From: Microgenomates group bacterium
Lineage (GTDB): Bacteria; Patescibacteriota; Microgenomatia; UBA1400; PJMF01
Direction of reading: 5' to 3'
Assembly (NCBI GenBank): GCA_009776965.1
Contig: WRMU01000039.1
Coordinates: forward strand, 1 to 8,797
Length of the DNA stretch: 8,797 bases
This document shows positions 5,054 to 8,797 of this stretch, piece after piece. Numbering within the stretch: the first letter of the stretch is position 1; every line of letters begins with the position of its first letter. Under the pieces are notes generated by a model that worked only from the letters and a program-made list of their open reading frames with translations, did no database searches and was not told where the DNA came from. A program made the translations under genes and the position numbers.

Positions 5054-5917
5054 ATGAAGAAGCGAGTGCTAATTATTTATGATATGGTGGGGATGGCGGA
5101 GGTTAGGGGCGGCGCAAAACCTAATATTTTTGCTAAGGAATATCCGGAATTGGAAATAGCAGCTGATGAGATAAGGTATGACGAGGTGGTGGTGGACTGG
5201 AGTGATTTGGAGGGGAGAGTGTGGCTAAAAAATGAGAGGAGGGTGGAGGATTATGATTTGGTGTATATGCGGGCTACCGGAGGAAGTCAGTTGGCGATGA
5301 TGCTAGGGAAGGTGGTGAAAATAGACTTTTTTCCGAAGTTTTATGTGAATGAGGTATATTATCCAAGCAAGGCGGTGCAACTTGATAATTTGGTTAAAGA
5401 AAAGTTGTCGGCGATACCCGCGGTGGTGGGTTATGGGGCAGGTTTATTAAATTATATAGCGGCGCATGAGAGTTTATGGACGGGAGAGACGATAGTAAAG
5501 CCCAATATTGGGGCGAAGGGGAGGGGAGTACGGAGAGCGGCTAATAGAGGGGAGCTGATAGAGATGCTCAGGGAGCGACAAGGGGAGTTTTTGATATGGC
5601 AGCCATTGATTGAGAGCGAAGGAGAGGGGAGGTGTTTGGTTCTGGGAGGAGAGGTGAGATGGAGTGCTTGGCGAGATGGGGAAATGAGGAGATTGAAAAA
5701 ATGGGAGGCGAGCGAAGAAGTGAAGAAAATGGCAGGGAGGGCGGCGGAGGCTAATGGACTGGAGGCAGCAGGAGTGGATTTGATGTTTGATAAAAAAAAG
5801 CAGCGATGGGTGATTTTGGAGGTGAATACGGCGGCAGGGTTTCGGACTTTTGACAGAGTGACGGGGGAGAAAACTGATGAGCTGCTGATGCGCTATCTCT
5901 GTCAACAACTCGCCTGA
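5054..5917 (+). CDS. ATP-grasp ligase, RimK-like
   Basis: Encodes 287 aa. The N-terminal part (1-~105) has a pre-ATP-grasp fold: MKKRVLIIYD at the start and YDLVYMRATGG around residues 67-77. The ATP-grasp domain shows KPNIGAKGRGV (K149 and the glycine-rich loop 153-159), an adenine/hinge-like segment FLIWQPLIES, and the Mg-binding strand pair with D242 (GVDLMFD) and E256-V-N258 (ILEVNTAAGF). Family members join a carboxylate to an amine using ATP, with an acyl phosphate intermediate; RimK itself adds glutamate to a protein tail. The substrate here is not known, and there is no adjacent precursor peptide or biosynthetic gene. Ribosome site AGAGG is 6 nt before the ATG, one of the few plus-strand genes here with a normal leader. 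The coding strand is extremely purine-rich (many GAG/GGG/GCG codons). Ends 14 bp from the convergent toxin gene. Confidence 0.85.
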   Translation: MKKRVLIIYDMVGMAEVRGGAKPNIFAKEYPELEIAADEIRYDEVVVDWSDLEGRVWLKNERRVEDYDLVYMRATGGSQLAMMLGKVVKIDFFPKFYVNEVYYPSKAVQLDNLVKEKLSAIPAVVGYGAGLLNYIAAHESLWTGETIVKPNIGAKGRGVRRAANRGELIEMLRERQGEFLIWQPLIESEGEGRCLVLGGEVRWSAWRDGEMRRLKKWEASEEVKKMAGRAAEANGLEAAGVDLMFDKKKQRWVILEVNTAAGFRTFDRVTGEKTDELLMRYLCQQLA

Positions 5918-5931
5918 CGCGGAGTAAGCTG

Positions 5932-6201
5932 CTAATCTTCGTAGTGTCCTTTGCAGGAGATGATGAGTAAATTATTATCAGAGGTAGGAGAATAAACTAA
6001 CCTATCGCTTTTTGTAATACGGCGAGAAAATCTAAAAGGGTTTTTGTAGTGTTTTAGCTGTTCGGGCTTGCCCTTCCCGACCAAAAAACCATTTTTTTGA
6101 ATGTCTTTGATAAGCTCAACTATTTTGTCACTCATTCTGGGGTTGGATTTTTCCCAAGCGATATATTCTTTTTGCGCCTCTCTGGAAAATATCACTTTCA
6201 T
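5932..6201 (-). CDS. yoeB: YoeB-type toxin (RelE/ParE superfamily mRNA interferase)
   Basis: Encodes 89 aa, close to the 84 aa of E. coli YoeB. Aligns along its length: start MKVIFSREAQKEYIAWEK, KINELIKD-like helix (KIVELIKDIQ), GKGKPEQLKH (42-51), SRRIT (59-63), DRLVY (66-70) and the C-terminal CKGHYED. The catalytic residues known from YoeB are present: E47, R67, H86 and Y87. Tyr and His are followed by Glu-Asp, a two-residue extension past the usual C-terminal HY. YoeB binds the ribosome and cleaves mRNA at the A site; the activity is blocked by its antitoxin. The gene starts at the ATGA overlap with the antitoxin gene (4 nt), so the two are translationally coupled. It is convergent with the ATP-grasp gene. 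Confidence 0.93.
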   Translation of the reverse strand: MKVIFSREAQKEYIAWEKSNPRMSDKIVELIKDIQKNGFLVGKGKPEQLKHYKNPFRFSRRITKSDRLVYSPTSDNNLLIISCKGHYED

Positions 6202-6485
6202 ATATTGACTCTAACTGATGTGTTGTTGAATTGTTTGGTAGTCACATCGAACTCATAACCACCATGTTCTCTGACATCCTCGATTGATTCATCAAGTTTT
6301 TGCAGATAGGCAAGATTGCGTTCTGTTTTAGCAAGTCGAGCCGCTTCTTGCTCGCTCATTATTACCATGTTTTTATTGTGTGGTCTGGAGATAGTTATCC
6401 ATTCGCGCACATTGGCTTCTAAAAAGTCGCTCACTCGCTTAAAATCGTTGATTAAATCGACAGTTTTTATTGTTTTCGTTAACAT
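6198..6485 (-). CDS. yefM: YefM/Phd-family antitoxin
   Basis: Encodes 95 aa. The N-terminal DNA-binding/dimerisation part contains the family pattern of short beta strands and helices (TVDLINDFKRVSDFLE, then EWITISRPHNKNMVIMSEQE, where 'MVIMS.QEA' matches the 'NAVLMSLEDY' region of YefM). The helical C-terminal part (YLQKLDESIEDVREHGG, ~60-76) corresponds to the toxin-binding segment, followed by a tail of about 19 residues that is longer than in E. coli YefM. It neutralises the YoeB-type toxin and represses its own operon. Preceded by a proper ribosome site (AAAGGA) five nt from ATG and by a strong promoter at 6529-6556. The cassette is AT-rich and lacks the purine strand bias of its neighbours, consistent with acquisition as a unit. 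Symbol given by family resemblance. Confidence 0.85.
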   Translation of the reverse strand: MLTKTIKTVDLINDFKRVSDFLEANVREWITISRPHNKNMVIMSEQEAARLAKTERNLAYLQKLDESIEDVREHGGYEFDVTTKQFNNTSVRVNI

Positions 6486-6508
6486 ACAATTCCTTTGTTC
6501 ATTAAAAA

Positions 6509-6528
6509 ATACATATAATTATACATAT
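6509..6528 (-). promoter_or_regulatory. Candidate operator of the toxin-antitoxin operon (direct repeats)
   Basis: ATACATAT occurs twice (6509-6516 and 6521-6528) separated by AATT, and TATAATTATA (6514-6523) is a perfect palindrome in the middle. The block covers the predicted transcript start, just downstream of the -10. This is where antitoxin binding would block the promoter. It is simple AT-rich DNA, so chance repetition is possible. Confidence 0.45.
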
Positions 6529-6556
6529 ATTTTAACATATTTTTCCTTTTTGTCAA
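6529..6556 (-). promoter_or_regulatory. Consensus promoter of the toxin-antitoxin operon
   Basis: Reading on the minus strand: perfect -35 TTGACA (6556-6551), a 16-nt spacer and extended -10 TGtTAAAAT (hexamer 6534-6529). The expected start is near 6522, leaving a leader of about 35 nt with a Shine-Dalgarno. It differs from the -10-only promoters of the plus-strand genes. Confidence 0.8.
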
Positions 6557-6582
6557 GGTAAAGTCATTTTTTTGGGGAGTTT

Positions 6583-7287
6583 TTATAGAGCGCGAATAGT
6601 AGTGGCGGTTTGGCCGGTGTTGTCCTGATAGCCGACAACTAAAATGGGGGTGTCGGAGTTTAGGTCGGTAGATTTGATAGCCTGAGCGTCTTGGTCTTGA
6701 AAGGTGGTTTGGCGGGTGATTTTGATTTCTTCCATAGTGTCTGTTCCTTGGGGGAGATAAGAGAGTTTGGCGGAGGTGATGAGGCCGAGAGTTCCTAGCT
6801 TAACAATTTTTTCTTTGGGGAGCAGCGAGGTGGAGGAAATGAGAATGCGGCGAGGGAAAAACTGGCTATCTTCCTCGACACCGATGACGACAATCCAGTC
6901 GTCAATTTCCATCCATTCGTCTAGGGCGATTTGGTCGGCGGAGCTTTCTTGGCCTTTGCGAATGATGACGGTGGACTTATCAAAAGTGAGGAATTGCTCG
7001 CTGTCATTAAGATCTCGGACGCGAATGGTTTTGTCGCGGATATTGGTGACTTGAGCGATGAAGCCGCGTTTTTTGATGTTTAGGTCGGTGTAAATATCTT
7101 TGAGTTGAGCATTGCTTTCGATCTGGCGGGTGATTTTTTCTAGGTTGTCGAGGAGAGTGGGATTTCTTTTTTGGACGTCGCCAGATTCGGTGGCTTCTAA
7201 ATCAGCGTCTTCTTGGGCATAAAGAGGCAGGGCGCAGATAAACAAGGTGAGAATCAAAGAGATAAGAAAAATGATTTTTTTTGACAT
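6583..7287 (-). CDS. Secreted protein, DUF5666-like
   Basis: Encodes 234 aa. A clear signal peptide (KKIIFLISLILTLFICALPLYA, cleavage likely after ALPLYA at ~24) is followed by an acidic linker and a helical stretch (NLEKITRQIESNAQLKDIYTD). Then come two beta-rich repeats that look like DUF5666-type barrels: one around KKRGFIAQVTNIRDKTIRVRDL, with the KLGTLGLITSAKLSYLPQ region starting the second. It is probably an extracytoplasmic or surface-bound protein. It is the second gene of an operon: its ATG is 3 nt after the stop of the Ig-like protein gene (7291). No Shine-Dalgarno is visible, so coupling with the upstream gene is likely. No terminator is seen; the toxin-antitoxin promoter begins just downstream of the stop on the same strand. 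Molecular role unknown. Confidence 0.75.
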   Translation of the reverse strand: MSKKIIFLISLILTLFICALPLYAQEDADLEATESGDVQKRNPTLLDNLEKITRQIESNAQLKDIYTDLNIKKRGFIAQVTNIRDKTIRVRDLNDSEQFLTFDKSTVIIRKGQESSADQIALDEWMEIDDWIVVIGVEEDSQFFPRRILISSTSLLPKEKIVKLGTLGLITSAKLSYLPQGTDTMEEIKITRQTTFQDQDAQAIKSTDLNSDTPILVVGYQDNTGQTATTIRAL

Positions 7288-7290
7288 AAT

Positions 7291-7773
7291 TTAATTGTTG
7301 GTGGCGTCTCTGACGTCTTGGTCGGTAACTAAGGTTTCCTCGAGAGACTTATTAGAGTAAATAACAGTGATTTGGTTGGCGTCTGGTTGGTTATTGGCGT
7401 CGAAGCCGTGAATGCTGATAACATTGCTGCCGGCTTCGAGGGTGAGGGGGGCGGAGAAGTTGCCGCTCTCGTCGGAAGTGATGATATAGTCGCTATCATT
7501 GACGAAGATGACTAGCAAGGAACTGGGAAAAGCGTGACCAGAGATGGTGACATCGGGCTGGGTGACCACGTCCTCATCGGAAGGGGAGAAGATTTGGATT
7601 TGGCTGGAGGCGGTGGCGGAGGGGGAGGAGTTATTGCCCTCGAGAGCGATACGATTGACGATGTTTTTATGGGGGTCGTTTTGGGAGGAGTGGCGCAAAA
7701 AAATAATCAGGAAGGTGATGGCAAAACACACAAAAAGGCTGATGACTATAGCCAAGACAACTTCTTTTTTCAT
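7291..7773 (-). CDS. Membrane-anchored Ig-like domain protein
   Basis: Encodes 160 aa. N-terminal anchor (residues ~6-26, VVLAIVISLFVCFAITFLII), a basic/Ser-rich linker (to about 58), then one bacterial Ig-like domain (~60-135). The domain contains IQIFSPSDEDVVTQPDVTIS, SSLLVIFVNDSDY, GNFSAPLTLEAGSNVISIHG and a final strand ITVIYSNKS. The 'P-x-D...I-S-G...G-N-F...L-x-x-G-x-N-x-I' layout is typical of Ig folds of the PF09136/Big type seen in surface proteins. It has no enzymatic motif, so it is a structural or adhesion protein in the envelope. First gene of the two-gene minus-strand operon; its promoter (7786-7794) overlaps the divergent recR promoter region. Confidence 0.8.
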   Translation of the reverse strand: MKKEVVLAIVISLFVCFAITFLIIFLRHSSQNDPHKNIVNRIALEGNNSSPSATASSQIQIFSPSDEDVVTQPDVTISGHAFPSSLLVIFVNDSDYIITSDESGNFSAPLTLEAGSNVISIHGFDANNQPDANQITVIYSNKSLEETLVTDQDVRDATNN

Positions 7774-7785
7774 AGACTACCCTTG

Positions 7786-7794
7786 ATTATATCA
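7786..7794 (-). promoter_or_regulatory. Extended -10 promoter of the surface protein operon
   Basis: TGaTATAAT on the minus strand (hexamer 7791-7786), ending 12 nt before ATG 7773; no -35 match. The expected leader is only about 5 nt, so any AAGGG (around 7782) would be mostly upstream of or at the transcript start. The site sits next to the recR -35 (7798-7803), so the two promoters may compete for polymerase. Confidence 0.6.
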
Positions 7795-7797
7795 TAG

Positions 7798-7826
7798 TTG
7801 ACAGAAACAAGAGTTTCGGATAGATT
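7798..7826 (+). promoter_or_regulatory. recR promoter with consensus -35
   Basis: TTGACA (7798-7803), exact 17-nt spacer, -10 TAGATT (7821-7826), ending 6 nt before ATG 7833. The expected start is at 7833, so recR would be leaderless if ATG 7833 is used. Confidence 0.65.
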
Positions 7827-7832
7827 GAGGGA

Positions 7833-8444
7833 ATGCAAATTATGAAGTTGCCGCGAGTGATTGGTAGGCTATGCGAGAAGTTTGAGCGACTGCCCGGGGT
7901 GGGACCGAAGGGGGCGCAGAGGATTGTTTTTTATTTATTACATAATCCGGAAAGCGAGCTGCAGGATTTTGCTGAGAAGCTGATCGCTCTCAAGAGGGAA
8001 ACTTGTACTTGTGAGGTTTGTCATAATATTGCGGAGAGTAATCCTTGTGGGGTTTGTGAGGATATGAGTAGGGAGCGGAACGTGTTGTGTATTGTGGAGC
8101 AGCCTCTGGATTTAGTGGCGATTGAAAGGGCGGGGAAGTACGCGGGAGTTTATCATGTTTTGCATGGTTGTATTGACCCGCTTAACCATATTGGGCCGGA
8201 GCAGTTGTATTTATTCGACTTGATGAGGAGGTTGGAGGGAGTTGAGGAGGTGATTATAGCGACGAACCCCACGATGGAGGGGGAGGCGACGGCTTTGTTT
8301 ATCAAGGAGATGATTAAGAAAAGCAAGGAAGGGGAGGGGATTAAGGTGACGCGGATTGGGCATGGGTTGCCGGTGGGGGCGAATATAGAATATGCGGATG
8401 GGGTGACGCTTAATAGATCTTTTGAGGGGAGGAGTGAGCTGTAA
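7833..8444 (+). CDS. recR: Recombination mediator protein RecR
   Basis: Encodes 203 aa, the usual RecR length (about 200). Order of motifs: helix-hairpin-helix (LPGVGPKGAQR, 20-30), zinc-finger cysteines C60-x2-C63 and C72-x2-C75, Toprim domain starting at IVEQPLDLVAIE (E89 in the metal-binding position), GVYHVLHG, and the C-terminal signature IGHGLPVGANIEYADGVTL followed by RSFEGR. RecR binds DNA with RecO/RecF and helps load RecA at gaps and breaks. Two starts are possible: ATG 7833, at the predicted transcript start, and ATG 7842, nine nt after GAGGGA (7827-7832). The promoter geometry favours 7833 as leaderless; the protein alignment cannot decide. Transcribed divergently from the surface-protein operon. 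Confidence 0.96.
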   Translation: MQIMKLPRVIGRLCEKFERLPGVGPKGAQRIVFYLLHNPESELQDFAEKLIALKRETCTCEVCHNIAESNPCGVCEDMSRERNVLCIVEQPLDLVAIERAGKYAGVYHVLHGCIDPLNHIGPEQLYLFDLMRRLEGVEEVIIATNPTMEGEATALFIKEMIKKSKEGEGIKVTRIGHGLPVGANIEYADGVTLNRSFEGRSEL

Positions 8445-8492
8445 AAAAATAGAAAAGACACGCTTGATTCAATCCAGTATCTTGCATGTCTT
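8441..8492 (-). terminator. Rho-independent terminator (minus strand)
   Basis: Read on the minus strand: AAGACATGC (8492-8484), 20-nt loop, then GCGTGTCTT (8463-8455), a 9-bp stem with one G-U pair, followed by a T-rich tract (TTTTCTATTTTTTT). This would end transcription of the minus-strand gene(s) entering from the right, convergent with recR. The tract overlaps the last bases of recR. Confidence 0.5.
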
Positions 8493-8526
8493 AAGCTAGG
8501 TTTAGTGTATCATATTCTTTATTTAA

Positions 8527-8718
8527 TTACATCACCTTTTTTGATTTGATAATGAGCATCAACCCCTTGTAAGAATCTTCTTCCTTTTTAGATATCTGTG
8601 ATGGCGGGTCCTGTCTTCGCTCTAAACAAAACTTTCCTAAATCAGCATTTTCGTTTTTAGAAAATTGTTTCAATATTTTCTCTCTCAAGTGTCCACTTTT
8701 CAAGAATAATTTAGTATT
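8527..8718 (-). pseudogene. Fragment of a minus-strand protein, separated from its N-terminus by a hairpin
   Basis: A frame of 63 codons without an ATG near its start runs from the TAA at 8719-8721 to TAA at 8527-8529. It reads like a real C-terminus: LFLKSGHLREKILKQFSKNE, then FCLERRQDPPSQISKKEEDS and a final helix YKGLMLIIKSKKVM. The frame is the same as the short frame upstream of the hairpin (8731-8796), and both carry the related segment K-x-G-H. The simplest reading is an old C-terminal end displaced when the hairpin with in-frame stops entered the gene. It could also be a non-coding 3' region that looks coding by chance, or be translated from a TTG. Family not recognised. Confidence 0.5.
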
Positions 8719-8796
8719 TTAGTCCGTTGCTTACTTCGCTCGCAGCGGATAAAACACTAAATTATCCTTTAAGCAGTGTCCAAGTTTTCGAGATAA
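8688..8796. repeat. 22-nt near-direct repeat flanking the hairpin, 87 nt apart
   Basis: Copies at 8688-8709 and 8775-8796. On the minus strand both read TTAT..CT.GAAAA..GGACACT, with a compensating insertion and deletion that keep both at 22 nt. The offset, 87 nt, is exactly 29 codons, so both copies are in the same frame and give K-L-G-H and K-S-G-H. May be a diverged target duplication or a partial gene duplication; a further copy could lie outside the window. Confidence 0.65.
8706..8765. repeat. Imperfect hairpin element with 24-25 nt arms
   Basis: Arms 8706-8730 and 8742-8765 pair along nearly their whole length (ATAATTTAGT with ACTAAATTAT at the base, TCCGtTGC with GCaGCGGA at the top), with an 11-nt loop. 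In the minus-strand reading frame it supplies the peptide ...NLVFYPLRAK and two in-frame stops (8731-8733, 8719-8721). No T-run follows on either strand. It behaves like a palindromic repeat element of the REP/RPE kind; other copies would have to be found elsewhere in the genome. Confidence 0.7.
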
Positions 8797-8797
8797 A
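8731..8797 (-). CDS. C-terminal end of a gene entering from beyond the window
   Basis: Only 21 codons and the stop are visible: LSRKLGHCLKDNLVFYPLRA and a final Lys, then TAA at 8731-8733. The last ten residues are encoded by one arm and part of the loop of the hairpin 8706-8765, so the element appears to have provided a new C-terminus. Direction and frame are supported by the shared frame and related segment in the downstream fragment (8527-8718) and by the minus-strand terminator at 8441-8492. The gene itself cannot be identified from so little sequence. Confidence 0.4.
   Translation of the reverse strand, partial: LSRKLGHCLKDNLVFYPLRAK

Noticed and set aside
5474..5908. A 144-codon open frame on the minus strand inside the ATP-grasp gene
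   Set aside because: It is a by-product of the purine-rich ligase coding strand, has Ser/His/Pro-rich low-complexity translation, and the ligase on the other strand has a full catalytic set.
461..5917. Alternative genetic code (UGA as Gly or Trp)
   Set aside because: UGA ends the sigma factor, antitoxin and ligase genes at positions where the proteins should end, and no in-frame UGA interrupts the conserved domains.
5908..5925. Terminator between the ligase and toxin genes
   Set aside because: ACTCGC/GCGGAGT can form a short bulged stem but no T-run follows on either strand.
7534..7797. Plus-strand frames antisense to the Ig-like gene
   Set aside because: Glycine-repeat or basic low-complexity translation; the minus-strand Ig-like protein has a signal anchor and domain pattern.
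8153..8461. Minus-strand frame inside recR
   Set aside because: Antisense to the conserved RecR Toprim and C-terminal motifs; no family features.
8688..8796. CRISPR-like array (22-nt repeats)
   Set aside because: Only two diverged copies, 65-nt unit filled by a palindrome, no leader or cas gene.
1..8797. A multi-gene defence or biosynthetic cluster
   Set aside because: Apart from the toxin-antitoxin pair, no nuclease, helicase, methylase, reverse transcriptase or linked enzyme set is present; the genes are independent small operons.

Overview
The window looks like a piece of a small, streamlined bacterial genome, most likely from the Patescibacteria / Candidate Phyla Radiation (CPR). Reasons: very short intergenic gaps, many short membrane or secreted proteins of unknown function, two tiny TrbC/VirB2-like 'T4SS pilin' proteins of the type common in CPR genomes, a DUF1189-like membrane protein, DUF5666-like and Ig-like surface proteins, a tRNA without encoded CCA, and many promoters that place the transcription start on or next to the start codon. 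UGA acts as a normal stop (the sigma factor and ATP-grasp genes end in TGA), which argues against the recoded Gracilibacteria/Absconditabacteria lineages. This placement is inferred from gene style, not from a marker phylogeny.

Layout. Positions 1-422 (minus strand) hold two overlapping small membrane protein genes, the second cut by the window edge. They diverge from an ECF-type sigma factor (461-1027), which is followed on the plus strand by two pilin-like proteins (1040-1744). A heavily structured 3' element with tandem and inverted repeats (1737-1899) separates these from a plus-strand pair: a one-TM small protein (1918-2205) abutting a membrane-anchored serine hydrolase of the beta-lactamase/NylB fold (2206-3318). 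Next come a helical hypothetical protein (3326-3976) and a DUF1189-like multi-pass protein (4046-4927). A tRNA-Ala(CGC) lies on the minus strand (4950-5020), head to head with an orphan RimK-like ATP-grasp ligase (5054-5917).

Convergent with the ligase is a complete YoeB-YefM/Phd type toxin-antitoxin operon (5932-6485, minus) with its own strong promoter and repeated operator-like sites. Upstream of it, also on the minus strand, is a two-gene secreted/surface operon (Ig-like protein 7291-7773, DUF5666-like protein 6583-7287). recR (7833-8444, plus) diverges from that operon. After recR, the minus strand carries an intrinsic terminator, a decayed or displaced C-terminal coding fragment, a 60-nt hairpin element and the last codons of a gene entering from beyond the window. 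A 22-nt near-repeat flanks the hairpin with an exact 87-nt (29-codon) offset.

How it works together. Gene-level functions are mostly housekeeping or cell-envelope: transcription control (ECF sigma), envelope or secretion (pilins, DUF1189, hydrolase, surface operon), DNA repair (recR), translation (tRNA-Ala) and an addiction module. The most coherent novel signal is regulatory. At least six genes have an extended -10 (TGnTATAAT or TGnTAGAAT) or a plain TATAAT/TAGATT ending 6-9 nt before the start codon. This predicts leaderless mRNAs, with two of the promoters built into the stop codon of the preceding gene. I did not find a clear multi-gene defence or biosynthetic system.
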